NCBI GenBank assembly: GCA_040081465.1
Contig: JBEBGL010000003.1
Span: forward strand, 1 to 64,000
Origin: UBA668 sp040081465
Lineage (GTDB): Bacteria > Actinomycetota > Acidimicrobiia > Acidimicrobiales > Ilumatobacteraceae
Direction: 5' to 3'
DNA: 64,000 bases
The position numbers and the translations under genes are program-made. Shown piece after piece: positions 24,905 to 32,426 of the stretch (positions within the stretch are counted from its first letter, which is position 1; the number at the start of each line of letters is the position of its first letter). The notes beneath the pieces were generated by a model, which saw nothing but the letters and a program-made list of their open reading frames with translations, was not told the origin of the DNA and did no database searches.

Positions 24905-26433
24905 CAGGCTGCCTCCACCGCTCCACCCGTCATATGGGTTCCAAGAATTTCAGGTGTCACTTTGGCTGGATCGAGTTTGGCGGTTATCTCGCCGTCGAAC
25001 ATCACGAGGATGGTGTCGGACAAGCCGATCAACTCCTCGAGGTCGGCCGAGATCAACAACACGGCCAGCCCAGCATCGCGCGCGTGGCGAATCTCGTCCC
25101 AGATCGCCGCTTGCGCACCGATATCGACACCACGTGTCGGGTGCGCGGCGACCAGAACCTTCGGCTCGCTAGAAAGCTCGCGACCGACGAGCAGCTTTTG
25201 CTGGTTACCGCCCGAGAGCGCAAACGCCGGAACTGTTTCGCTGGGCGTGAGCACATCGAACCGTTCGATCACGCGCTCGGCATCGCGGCGCGCCGATCGG
25301 CCGTCGATCAATGGCCCCCTGTTGAACTGCGGCATGTGTTCACGTCCGAGCATCGTGTTCTCCCACAGCGGCGCTGTCAGCATCAGACCCTCGCGATGAC
25401 GGTCGAACGGTATGTAGGAGAGTCCTGCTCGCCGGCGATCGTGGGTGTTGTGTCCCGTGACATCGTGACCCGTGATCAAGACCTTGCCGGTGCTGGGCGT
25501 GATGCCAAGAATCGCAGAACAAAGCTCGAATTGCCCGTTGCCCTCGACACCGGCTATCCCGACGATCTCACCACTGTGCACAGTGATCGACGCATCGTGA
25601 ACAAGATCACGCTGGCCCGGCGAAGTGACGGTGAGATGCTCGACCTGTAGCGATATGTCGGCGCGAATCTCGCTGTCGCGACCTTCCGGCGACGGGAGTT
25701 CGCTGCCGACCATCAGCTCGGCAAGCTTGCGTCGGTCGGTTTGGCTGGGTAGCACCGTTGCGACTGTGGTGCCGTCGCGCATGACCGTGATTTCGTCGGA
25801 GACGGCAAGCACTTCTTTCAGCTTGTGCGAAATGAAGATGATCGTTGCCCCGTCGTCGACGAGGTGACGCAGCGTGAGGAACAGCTCGTCGACTTCTTGC
25901 GGAACCAACACGGCGGTCGGTTCGTCGAGGATCAGGATCTTGGCACCGCGGAAGAGCACCTTGAGAATCTCGACTCGTTGTCGCTTGCCGACACCCAGCT
26001 CGGAAACAGGGACATCGAGATCGATCTTTGTCCCGACTGATTCGGCCAGTTTGTGGACCTGCGTGCGAGCCGTTTCGAAATCGATGCGAGGGCCGTTGGC
26101 GGGTTCTGCACCGAGGATGATGTTTTCCAACACGGTGAAGTTGTCGGCCAGCATGAAGTGCTGATGCACCATGCCGATACCGGCAGCGATCGCTTCGGAA
26201 GGCGAGCGAAAATGCTGCGTGACGCCGTTGACCTTGATTGTGCCGGCGTCGGGTTGGTGCATGCCGTACAAAGTCTTCATCAGCGTTGACTTGCCAGCAC
26301 CGTTCTCGCCGACGACGGCGTGGATCGTTCCGCTCTTCACGCGCAGGTCGACATCGTGGTTGGCGATGACGCCAGGAAAGTTCTTGTCGATCCCGCTGAG
26401 TTCGACCGCAAGCACGCCGTCCGACTTTGCCAT
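24904..26433 (-). CDS. Nucleoside-type ABC transporter ATP-binding protein (two ATPase domains)
   Basis: A tandem-domain ATPase of the sugar/nucleoside importer class. Domain 1 has Walker A GENGAGKST, the signature-like SELGVGKRQRVEILK and Walker B LILDEPTAVL. Domain 2 (from about residue 265) has a degenerate Walker A, GVEGNGQFEL, but an intact LSGGNQQK signature and AHPTRGVDIGA, as in MglA and NupO. Two ATGs are possible. ATG 26433 has GGGGGA four bases upstream and is preferred (509 aa); ATG 26451 would add MIQGDG and lies 11 nt after TATAAA. It overlaps the first permease by one base (TGATG). It follows bmpA across a strong hairpin. Confidence 0.92.
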   Translation of the reverse strand: MAKSDGVLAVELSGIDKNFPGVIANHDVDLRVKSGTIHAVVGENGAGKSTLMKTLYGMHQPDAGTIKVNGVTQHFRSPSEAIAAGIGMVHQHFMLADNFTVLENIILGAEPANGPRIDFETARTQVHKLAESVGTKIDLDVPVSELGVGKRQRVEILKVLFRGAKILILDEPTAVLVPQEVDELFLTLRHLVDDGATIIFISHKLKEVLAVSDEITVMRDGTTVATVLPSQTDRRKLAELMVGSELPSPEGRDSEIRADISLQVEHLTVTSPGQRDLVHDASITVHSGEIVGIAGVEGNGQFELCSAILGITPSTGKVLITGHDVTGHNTHDRRRAGLSYIPFDRHREGLMLTAPLWENTMLGREHMPQFNRGPLIDGRSARRDAERVIERFDVLTPSETVPAFALSGGNQQKLLVGRELSSEPKVLVAAHPTRGVDIGAQAAIWDEIRHARDAGLAVLLISADLEELIGLSDTILVMFDGEITAKLDPAKVTPEILGTHMTGGAVEAA

Positions 26434-26462
26434 TCCATCCCCCTGAATCATTCGGTGCCCCG

Positions 26463-26468
26463 TTTATA
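26463..26468 (-). promoter_or_regulatory. -10-like TATAAA upstream of the ABC ATPase gene
   Basis: TATAAA, preceded by TGC, lies between the bmpA hairpin and the ATPase start, so the membrane part of the transporter may have its own promoter. Confidence 0.4.
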
Positions 26469-26470
26469 GC

Positions 26471-26502
26471 AGAGTGCCCGGGGGCGAACCCCCGGGCACT
26501 CT
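26471..26502 (-). terminator. Perfect 14-bp hairpin between bmpA and the ABC ATPase gene
   Basis: AGAGTGCCCGGGGG pairs perfectly with its complement across four bases. On the transcribed minus strand the loop reads TTCG. No T tract follows, so this is either a partial terminator or an mRNA-stabilising barrier that would keep bmpA expression above that of the transporter genes. It is the strongest inverted repeat in the window. Confidence 0.75.
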
Positions 26503-26553
26503 TGCACTACTTCTTGCCGTTAACTAAATCGGCAGTTCACTCATGCGAGCGAA

Positions 26554-27579
26554 TCAGGGTGCGGTTGGCACCACGATTGTGCCGGCAACGATTTCTGCCT
26601 TCAACGCATCGAGCTGCTCGACGAACTCGTCGAGGTATCCACCGGAGGTGGAGTAGCCGACGCCGTCAACGCTGAGGTCGAACACTTTGAAGCCACCGGT
26701 GAGGTCGCCATTCTGAACGGCCTTGGCAGTCTCGAACACAGCCACGTCGACGCGCTTGAGCATCGAGGTGAGGATGTGTGCTTGCTGCTCAGCCGTTGCG
26801 GTCAGGTACTGATCGCTGTCAACGCCGATGGCCCACTTGTCGGCCTCGACTGCTGCTTCGATCGTGCCCTGGCCAGAACCGCCAGCGGCGGTGTAGATGA
26901 CCTCAACACCGTCGGCGTACCAGCCGAGGGCGATTTCCTTGGCCTTGTCGGGCGAGCCCCACGCAGCGTTATCGCCAGCGGCGCCGAGGTACTGCACCTC
27001 AACGACGATGTCGGCGTTGATGTGCTTGGCACCTGCGGTGTAGCCGGCCTCGAACTTCTTGATGAGGTCGATCTCCTGGCCACCGATGAAGCCGATGTGG
27101 TCGCAACCGCACGCGAGCGCAGCAGCAGCACCGACCAGGAACGAACCCTGCTCTTCGGCGAAGCTAAGCGTCTTCACGTTCGGAAGATCGAGGTAACCGT
27201 CGACCCAGCCGTAGATGGTGTCGGGGTTCGCGGCCGAAACGACGGTGAGCGCGTCGCCGAAGGCGAAGCCAACCGCAATGACCGGGTTGTTCCCAGCGGC
27301 CGTGAGGGCCTCAAGGTTCGGCTGACGGTCGTCTTCTACGGTTGCCTCGAGCTCCTGCACGGTGGCACCGAGTTCGGCTGCTGCCTGGTCGGCGCCACGG
27401 CCAGCTGAGTCGTTGAACGTGCCGTCGCCGCGGCCACCGGTGTCGAACGCGACACCGAGTTTGAGGTCACTGGTGGCGGCCGTGTCTTCGGTCTTCTTGT
27501 CGTCGTCGCCACAGGCGGCGGCTACGAGACTGAAGGTTGCGATGAACGCCATCGCTACGAGCGTCTTGCTCTTGCGCAT
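26554..27579 (-). CDS. BmpA-family substrate-binding lipoprotein (nucleoside ABC importer)
   Basis: The extracellular binding protein of the importer, 341 aa, related to PnrA/BmpA, which bind purine nucleosides. The signal peptide RKSKTLVAMAFIATFSLVAAAC ends in a lipobox; an acidic tether DDDKK follows. Conserved strings are LGVAFDTGGRGDGTFNDSAGRG (nucleoside-binding N-lobe, with F-N-D), VIAVGFAFGDAL, SFAEEQGSFLVGAAAAL, GFIGGQEIDLIKKFEAGYTAGA, VIYTAAGGSGQGTIEAA and VDSDQYLTA. ATG 27579 has GGGGAGA upstream; the 25 extra residues of the longer frame precede the ribosome site and are rejected. It is followed by the hairpin and then the ATPase and permeases. Confidence 0.93.
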   Translation of the reverse strand: MRKSKTLVAMAFIATFSLVAAACGDDDKKTEDTAATSDLKLGVAFDTGGRGDGTFNDSAGRGADQAAAELGATVQELEATVEDDRQPNLEALTAAGNNPVIAVGFAFGDALTVVSAANPDTIYGWVDGYLDLPNVKTLSFAEEQGSFLVGAAAALACGCDHIGFIGGQEIDLIKKFEAGYTAGAKHINADIVVEVQYLGAAGDNAAWGSPDKAKEIALGWYADGVEVIYTAAGGSGQGTIEAAVEADKWAIGVDSDQYLTATAEQQAHILTSMLKRVDVAVFETAKAVQNGDLTGGFKVFDLSVDGVGYSTSGGYLDEFVEQLDALKAEIVAGTIVVPTAP

Positions 27580-27667
27580 TTGTTCTCCCCCTGGAGTGTT
27601 GGTATTTGGGCGGATGGATATCCGTTTGGGAGTGTAACCCGCCCTGGCACTCACCGTTTCATCGCTT
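27580..27667 (-). promoter_or_regulatory. bmpA leader region
   Basis: The 88-nt gap holds the ribosome site GGGGAG next to the start, a small hairpin (CGGAT, 27611-27615, with ATCCG, 27620-27624) and possible -10 hexamers such as TACACT further upstream. bmpA therefore appears to have a true 5' leader. No known purine riboswitch motif is visible. Confidence 0.35.
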
Positions 27668-28249
27668 TCAGCGGATGTCGGCCAGTTTCACCAGCGTTGC
27701 CGCAATCCAGCCGCCGAGCGCGCTGAGGTGTTCGTCGAGCTGGCGGCTGGCACCGTCGGCCAGCGCATCTTCGGCCAGCTCGTACATGCCTTCGAACGTG
27801 ACTTCCACCGCATGTTCGGGCGTTTCGCCCACCTCGGCGTCGGCGAAGCTCGCCTCGAGTGTGAGGCCGGCTCGTTCGAGACGATCGTTACCTATTAACG
27901 GACTCGTCGGTTCCGTGAGACGAAACACGGCAGCGGGATCGACGGCGGCGGCAAGGTTCTGCACCCGGAACACGATTTCCATTTCGATAGCCGGCTGCCG
28001 ATCGAGCACTTCGTCGACATACCACTGGCGATACGCGGTCTGGCTCCACGACGGCCAATCGAAGGTGATGTGTGCAACGACGTGCGGCGGCAAACCCTCG
28101 CCGGGCAACCCGTAAGTCGTTTCCCACGTCAGGTCACCGAGTAACACGTCGGATTGAAAATGTTCCTCGAACGGTTGCCGTTCGAGAAAGGCTGCGTCGA
28201 ATGCATCGCGCAACGCGCTGATTGCATCGATGAAGACGTGGTCAAGCAT
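27668..28249 (-). CDS. Hypothetical protein (193 aa)
   Basis: I do not recognise this protein. It is acidic, soluble, and has two parts: an N-terminal half with several Trp and Tyr residues (DLTWETTYGLPGEGLPPHVVAHITFDWPSWSQTAYRQWY) and a C-terminal helical half (VEVTFEGMYELAEDALADGASRQLDEHLSALGGWIAATLVKLADI). There is no signal peptide. ATG 28249 is chosen because TACCGT lies 9 nt upstream; the ATG 14 codons earlier lies beyond that promoter. It is divergent from the enoyl-CoA hydratase gene. Confidence 0.7.
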   Translation of the reverse strand: MLDHVFIDAISALRDAFDAAFLERQPFEEHFQSDVLLGDLTWETTYGLPGEGLPPHVVAHITFDWPSWSQTAYRQWYVDEVLDRQPAIEMEIVFRVQNLAAAVDPAAVFRLTEPTSPLIGNDRLERAGLTLEASFADAEVGETPEHAVEVTFEGMYELAEDALADGASRQLDEHLSALGGWIAATLVKLADIR

Positions 28250-28258
28250 GCGGCTGTG

Positions 28259-28264
28259 ACGGTA
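28259..28264 (-). promoter_or_regulatory. -10 TACCGT for the 193-aa hypothetical gene
   Basis: TAnnnT hexamer 9 nt before ATG 28249; leaderless geometry. Confidence 0.45.
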
Positions 28265-28294
28265 CACGTCTATTAGAAGCGCGTTTGGCACAAG

Positions 28295-28300
28295 TAGGGT
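28295..28300 (+). promoter_or_regulatory. -10 TAGGGT for the enoyl-CoA hydratase gene
   Basis: TAnnnT hexamer 8 nt before ATG 28309, identical in sequence and spacing to the PfkB kinase promoter. Confidence 0.55.
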
Positions 28301-28308
28301 TGGGACTC

Positions 28309-29061
28309 ATGTCGCTAGTGCTCACTTCAATCGTGGATGGCGTTGCCACGCTCACGCTCAACAACCCAGGCGAGCGGAACACGCTCACTGCGGCAATGGT
28401 GTCTGGGATCATCGAAGCGATGGATCGCATCGAGTCCGATTCGGCGGTGGGTGCTCTGGTCGTGACCGGCACCGCGCCTGCATTCTGTGCCGGCGCCAAC
28501 CTCGGCAACTTGGCGGAGGCCACGAAGGAGAGCCTGGGCGTTATCTACGAAGGATTCCTGCGCGTTGCTCGCAGTCCGCTACCGACGATCGCCGCAGTCA
28601 ACGGTGCTGCCGTCGGCGCAGGCATGAACCTGGCACTCGGTTGCGATGTTCGGCTGGCCTCGCGGCGCGCGAAATTCGATTCGCGGTTCTTGCAGATCGG
28701 AATTCATCCCGGTGGTGGCCATACATGGATGCTGCGTCGCGCTGTCGGCCCGCAAGCCACGTTCGCCTCGGTGGTCTTTGGTGAAGTGATCGACGCTGCC
28801 GAGGCGGAACGCATCGGTTTGGTGCATCGCTGCTACGACGAGGATCAACTGCTACCCGCTGCGCAGGAGATGGCAGCCCGCGCTGCCGCTGCGCCGCGAG
28901 AGTTGCTGATCGAGATGAAGCGGACAATTCAGGAGATGGCCGATGTGCGCACCCATCCCGCCGCTGTCGACCGCGAACTGACGCCGCAGGTGTGGAGTAC
29001 CCGCCAGCCCTGGTTCGCCGAGCGCCTCGCGGCGCTGCAGGCCAAAATCACGTCTCGCTGA
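28309..29061 (+). CDS. Enoyl-CoA hydratase/isomerase family protein
   Basis: A crotonase-fold protein of 250 aa. Seen: VATLTLNNPGERNTLTAAMV, the first oxyanion-hole segment GTAPAFCAGANLGNLAE, and PTIAAVNGAAVGAGMNLALGCDVRLAS, which contains the second oxyanion glycine and continues into FDSRFLQIGIHPGGGHTWMLRRAVG. In true hydratases two Glu residues flank this area; here the positions read as Gly/His-rich, so isomerase or hydrolase chemistry is also possible. The ATG at 28309 is fixed by TAGGGT; the upstream ATG at 28285 precedes the promoter. Its lone position gives no pathway. Confidence 0.87.
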   Translation: MSLVLTSIVDGVATLTLNNPGERNTLTAAMVSGIIEAMDRIESDSAVGALVVTGTAPAFCAGANLGNLAEATKESLGVIYEGFLRVARSPLPTIAAVNGAAVGAGMNLALGCDVRLASRRAKFDSRFLQIGIHPGGGHTWMLRRAVGPQATFASVVFGEVIDAAEAERIGLVHRCYDEDQLLPAAQEMAARAAAAPRELLIEMKRTIQEMADVRTHPAAVDRELTPQVWSTRQPWFAERLAALQAKITSR

Positions 29062-29115
29062 GGAAACGCGCAGAACTGTTACCGAAAGGCCCTACCGCCG
29101 ATTGAGCGTGAGGCG

Positions 29116-29153
29116 TACGGTGCGGCTCAGGTCAGTCATCCCCTTAACTGACC
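29116..29153 (+). promoter_or_regulatory. Promoter and 5' leader hairpin of the basic small protein gene
   Basis: TACGGT (29116-29121) is a candidate -10. A transcript starting about 7 nt later would begin almost directly with a perfect 7-bp stem, GGTCAGT (29130-29136) and ACTGACC (29147-29153), with a ten-base loop, ahead of GGAGG at 29160-29164 and ATG 29170. A structured leader contrasts with the leaderless norm here. Confidence 0.45.
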
Positions 29154-29169
29154 CGATACGGAGGCACGT

Positions 29170-29493
29170 ATGAGCCAGCGTCATCGCAACCAGGAAACGG
29201 TCCCCCCACCGAAGATGGATCTGCGGGCACACGCCCACAACGAGCGGCACCGCATACACAGCGAGTTGCACTCAGTTGTATTGCAGGTGGGTGCGGGATA
29301 CGAACCCGATGAGGTGCACGAGCCGGGCAGAGCCTGGGTGCCGACACATCATCACGACGCTGAGAAGGCGAAGAAGGAATCGAAAGAGAAAAGCGGCAAG
29401 TTGCGTCACTGGAAAGTGAAGGACTGGAAGCGCCGCTCGGGAGTTCGCAAGGCCAAGGCGCGTGCAACGCGTTTGGCTGGCGAGCAAGCCTGA
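29170..29493 (+). CDS. Small, highly basic hypothetical protein (107 aa)
   Basis: Unrecognised. The N-terminal half is His-rich and charged (MDLRAHAHNERHRIHSELH), and THHHDAEKAKKESKEKSGK leads into a strongly Lys/Arg-rich C-terminus (KVKDWKRRSGVRKAKARATR). Nucleic-acid binding is a plausible reading of the basic tail but not shown. There is no signal or membrane segment. GGAGG five bases before ATG supports the start. It is preceded by a structured leader and converges with the acetyltransferase gene 22 nt away. Confidence 0.65.
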   Translation: MSQRHRNQETVPPPKMDLRAHAHNERHRIHSELHSVVLQVGAGYEPDEVHEPGRAWVPTHHHDAEKAKKESKEKSGKLRHWKVKDWKRRSGVRKAKARATRLAGEQA

Positions 29494-29515
29494 CCTTTCG
29501 ACCTGTTCTAAGCAG

Positions 29516-30163
29516 CTAGAGCCAGGTGGCCGAGAATTCGTCGCGGCGCGCCAACCATTCCTCGGCAGTGATGCCGTAACGAACGTGGTCTTCCCACGTG
29601 CCAGCTATTTCTAGAAACCGCTCAGCGGTGCCTTCTTCGCGAAGCGCGAGCACTTCCATGACCCGGCGGCTGTTGCGATTGCGGGGCACGATGCAGATTT
29701 CCAGGCGATGCAGACGCAGCTGCTCGAACGCGAAGCGTGCAATGACTACAACGGCTTCGGCGACGTAGCGGTTACCGGCCTTTGCGCTGTCGATCCAGTA
29801 GCCAACGCTGGCGCTTTGGTGAGCGCCACGCACAATGTTGTTCAGGTTGATTTCGCCGGCGAGGTCATTGCCGACGAACAAACCAAAGCCCGCTGCCAGT
29901 CCCATCTGGCGTTCGCGATCGCGGGCAACGCAGCGCGCAGCGAACGTGTCGCGATCAAGCGCAGGATCAAGCTGGTGCTCAGGGCGCATCGGTTCCCAAG
30001 GACGCAACCAGTCTTCGTTGCGGATTCTCACCTCGCTCCACGCCGGCCAATCGCTGGCCGCCAACTGATTGAGGACTACTCGCCGTCCGCGAAGTTGCGT
30101 CGGCCCGTCGGCGGGCATCGACGGATGTCCCGACTGGCTGCGAGATCCGCCGAGCCTGCTCAT
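29516..30163 (-). CDS. GNAT N-acetyltransferase, RimJ/RimL type
   Basis: A 215-aa acetyl-CoA-dependent transferase resembling RimJ/RimL, which acetylate N-termini of ribosomal proteins. Seen: an N-terminal beta strand LRGRRVVLNQLAASDWPAWSEVR, LAGEINLNNIVRGAHQSASVGYWIDSAKAGNRYVAEAVVVIARFAFEQLRLHRLEICIVPRNRNSRRVMEVLALREEG, which covers GNAT motifs A and B including the CoA loop. ATG 30163 both overlaps the stop of the upstream hypothetical gene (ATGA) and has TAATGT 6 nt upstream, so it may be translated from the operon mRNA and from its own leaderless mRNA. Confidence 0.88.
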   Translation of the reverse strand: MSRLGGSRSQSGHPSMPADGPTQLRGRRVVLNQLAASDWPAWSEVRIRNEDWLRPWEPMRPEHQLDPALDRDTFAARCVARDRERQMGLAAGFGLFVGNDLAGEINLNNIVRGAHQSASVGYWIDSAKAGNRYVAEAVVVIARFAFEQLRLHRLEICIVPRNRNSRRVMEVLALREEGTAERFLEIAGTWEDHVRYGITAEEWLARRDEFSATWL

Positions 30164-30654
30164 TGCCCCACATTATTCGGAGTGTGAATCAGGTAGACGA
30201 CCGAGGCTTGCAGCGCGCGCATCACGGCAACGACCGCGCAACACGCACCGAGCACTTGGTGCACTTCGTCTGCGGGCAAACCTGGGTTGCGCGCACGATC
30301 GGTCGCCGACTCGGTCGCCAACGTGCGGAACACTTCTTCGGCGGCGACGCGTGTGAGTTCGAACGGGCTTGCCGCCGCGCCTCCGACCTCGACCGCAGCG
30401 ATCGTTCCCAGACCGACGCCGGTGCACTCGATGCGTTCGGCGAAACCGGCAGACGGCACCTCGCGGAGAACGTCTTCGATGTGATCCATCAGCAAGCCGA
30501 TCGCGTTGATCAGTTCTTCGGGCTGGGGGAGTGCCGAGGTAATCATCGCCGCGAGCGTGTCGACGCCAACCGGCACGTTGTAAGTCGCATCGTCGCCGCG
30601 AAATTCAACGTCTCTGAGTCCGAACGCGATCGTGAGTGTGTTTGTTGACGTCAT
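30160..30654 (-). CDS. Hypothetical protein (164 aa) in the MobA-DUF501 operon
   Basis: I cannot assign a family. It starts MTSTNTLTIAFGLRDVEFRGDDATYNVPVGVDTLAAMI, has a helical middle (PEELINAIGLLMDHIEDVLREVP), a Gly-rich strand segment (CTGVGLGTIAAVEVGG) and a hydrophobic helix near the end (GACCAVVAVMRALQASVVYLIHTP). The last segment could be buried rather than membrane-spanning. It sits between the MobA-DUF501 gene and the acetyltransferase, overlapping both by ATGA, so it is certainly translated with them. In many actinobacteria an exopolyphosphatase follows DUF501; this protein is too short and lacks that enzyme's motifs. Confidence 0.7.
   Translation of the reverse strand: MTSTNTLTIAFGLRDVEFRGDDATYNVPVGVDTLAAMITSALPQPEELINAIGLLMDHIEDVLREVPSAGFAERIECTGVGLGTIAAVEVGGAAASPFELTRVAAEEVFRTLATESATDRARNPGLPADEVHQVLGACCAVVAVMRALQASVVYLIHTPNNVGQ
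30170..30175 (-). promoter_or_regulatory. -10-like TAATGT before the acetyltransferase gene
   Basis: TAnnnT hexamer 6 nt before ATG 30163, inside the end of the upstream coding sequence. Confidence 0.4.
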
Positions 30655-31625
30655 TGCTGCTTCAGTCGTTCGGCGACCCAACGACCAACCGGATCATCGC
30701 CACCGGCCAGGTGGTAGGCGTAGTGCGCGTGTAGACACTTCACTCCCTGGCGCGTTCCTGCGACTCCGCCACTTGGGCGTGGGCCGTTGTAGTCGGCTGG
30801 CAAGCGTGCGTCGCGTTCGGCTGCATACCTCGCGTGCGTCGCGACGAGTTGGGCCGCGTCGATCTCGGCTTCGGCCGCACGCACACCGCCGCCGGCCTCG
30901 AGTCGGCTGACTTCGCGCAACGCTTGCTTCCCAGCGAGCCAGTAGAGCGTCGGCATCGGTCGACCGTTGTGCATCAGCGGAGCGTTGCGCAAAACCAACG
31001 GCTCACCGTGCTGGTCGCGAACTGCGATCTCAAAGTCGCCTTCCGGTTCGCGGCCGAGTAGCTCGGTGACGCGATGCAAGTCGTCGACAGTGTCGACATC
31101 GGCCGGTGAGCCGTGGCATGCGACGCGATGAATGAATTCTGGATGTGCTTGCATCAACGCACGAGCCCCTTCGTCCCCGCTGTGGGGCAGCATCGACCAC
31201 ACTTCGCGGCTGAGACGAACGGGGTGTGGGCCAGGCTGGCCGTTGTATGTGGCGATCACGATGCGATGTTGTGTGGGAGCGCTCGCGACGTCGCGCCACG
31301 CGCTCGCGGGAATGTGCGGTTGGTCGGCGAGGCCGATGGTGAGCGACTCGACACCTGCGTCGCTCGCCGCAGCCACTGCGCACAGCAGCGATGTCGATTG
31401 GCCCTGTGCCCACTGCGGGTTGTGGCGCTCGACTACGTCGGCGGGCAAATCGAGTTCAACCGCGCCAGTCACGACGATAAGGACGTCGAAGTCAGCTTCG
31501 GACATCGACTCAAATGCTTGTTCCCAGACCGGCCGACCGTTGATTTGCGCAAGCAATTTGTGGGTCGCACCCTCGAACCTCGAGCCGCCTCCGGCAGCAA
31601 GCAATGCCGCTGCTCGTTGTGCCAT
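30651..31625 (-). CDS. Fusion: MobA-like nucleotidyltransferase + DUF501
   Basis: A 324-aa two-domain protein. Residues about 1-188 are a MobA/MocA-type NTP transferase: AALLAAGGGSRFEG (nucleotide loop), GLADQPHI with the metal Asp, PVRLSREVWSMLPHSGDEGARALM and DVDTVDDL. MocA makes the cytosine dinucleotide molybdenum cofactor. Residues about 190-324 are a DUF501 domain: LLGREPEGDFEIAVR, MPTLYWLAGKQALREVSRLEAGGGVR, and GPRPSGGVAGTRQGVKCLHAHYAYHLAGGDDPVG. DUF501 is normally a separate gene after ftsB in actinobacteria. The start ATG 31625 is set by TACGCT 6 nt upstream. It heads an operon with the 164-aa protein and the acetyltransferase. Confidence 0.85.
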   Translation of the reverse strand: MAQRAAALLAAGGGSRFEGATHKLLAQINGRPVWEQAFESMSEADFDVLIVVTGAVELDLPADVVERHNPQWAQGQSTSLLCAVAAASDAGVESLTIGLADQPHIPASAWRDVASAPTQHRIVIATYNGQPGPHPVRLSREVWSMLPHSGDEGARALMQAHPEFIHRVACHGSPADVDTVDDLHRVTELLGREPEGDFEIAVRDQHGEPLVLRNAPLMHNGRPMPTLYWLAGKQALREVSRLEAGGGVRAAEAEIDAAQLVATHARYAAERDARLPADYNGPRPSGGVAGTRQGVKCLHAHYAYHLAGGDDPVGRWVAERLKQQ

Positions 31626-31631
31626 AAGGGC

Positions 31632-31637
31632 AGCGTA
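31632..31637 (-). promoter_or_regulatory. -10 TACGCT for the MobA-DUF501 operon
   Basis: TAnnnT hexamer 6 nt before ATG 31625; leaderless geometry. The same hexamer and spacing occur before the Fur-family gene. Confidence 0.55.
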
Positions 31638-31680
31638 TAAGGGGTAATCCATCCCCATTGAGAGTTACGCCGAGCGGGGA

Positions 31681-31686
31681 TAGCTT
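31681..31686 (+). promoter_or_regulatory. -10 TAGCTT for the NlpC/P60 gene
   Basis: TAnnnT hexamer 8 nt before ATG 31695, 43 bp from the divergent MobA-DUF501 promoter. It favours ATG 31695 over the in-frame ATG at 31689. Confidence 0.5.
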
Positions 31687-31694
31687 GAATGGCC

Positions 31695-32387
31695 ATGACA
31701 GTGCACAGGCGGGTGCAGGCGACATTTGTCGCGGCCTCACTGATCGTTGGCGTCGCGATCTCGGTGGACACCGCCCGTGCGTCGGTGAGCGGCATCGCCA
31801 TCGCCCCTGCTCAGCGCGTCATCGGCCCCGATCCACTGGCGTCGACCGCGGCTGCGGCGCTTGACGCGTGGTCCACGTACACCACATACAACGACTGGAC
31901 ATCGGTCACCACCGAAGCGGAACTCGCCAGCTTCGCCGAGTTCGTGCGACTTCGAAATGTGATAGCGGCAGAAGCGGCAAATCGGCTTGGCATTGATCCT
32001 GCGCGCATGCAGGCGGCTTGGGTTTCAGCGGATCGTATTCACCAATTGGCTTTGCTTGAAGCGTTCACCCAGCTCGGGGTTCCGTACGGCCACTTCGCGC
32101 GCAAGGCCGGTGTTGGCTTCGACTGCTCGGGTATCACGTCGTGGGCATGGGAGCGTGCCGGGTTTGAGATTCCCCGTGGCGCGAAGTGGCAAATCTCCGC
32201 CGCCGGAGAAGTCACAGCAGAGACCGCACAAGCTGGCGATCTGATCTTCTACCCGACTCACGTGATGATGTACCTCGGCGTCGACCTCGCAATCATCCAC
32301 TCGCCAAATCGCAAGTCGACGGTGCATCTCTCAAACGTGTGGAAGCGCAAGATTCCGAAGCTGCAGTGGGGCAACCCCCTCGACTGA
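31695..32387 (+). CDS. Secreted NlpC/P60 family peptidoglycan hydrolase
   Basis: A 230-aa exported cell-wall peptidase. A Sec signal peptide (HRRVQATFVAASLIVGVAISVDTARA) is followed by a helical region and a C-terminal NlpC/P60 domain from about residue 120. The catalytic Cys is in GFDCSGITSWAW, the His in THVMMYLGVD, and the third polar residue is probably in IHSPNRKS. YGHFARKAGVGFDCSG and AQAGDLIFY are typical of the family, which cuts the D-Glu to diamino acid bond in stem peptides. It may act in cell separation. The start is fixed by TAGCTT. Confidence 0.9.
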   Translation: MTVHRRVQATFVAASLIVGVAISVDTARASVSGIAIAPAQRVIGPDPLASTAAAALDAWSTYTTYNDWTSVTTEAELASFAEFVRLRNVIAAEAANRLGIDPARMQAAWVSADRIHQLALLEAFTQLGVPYGHFARKAGVGFDCSGITSWAWERAGFEIPRGAKWQISAAGEVTAETAQAGDLIFYPTHVMMYLGVDLAIIHSPNRKSTVHLSNVWKRKIPKLQWGNPLD

Positions 32388-32426
32388 TTTGCGTAGCTGC
32401 GGAACGTGACCTTCTGCCCTAGCGGC

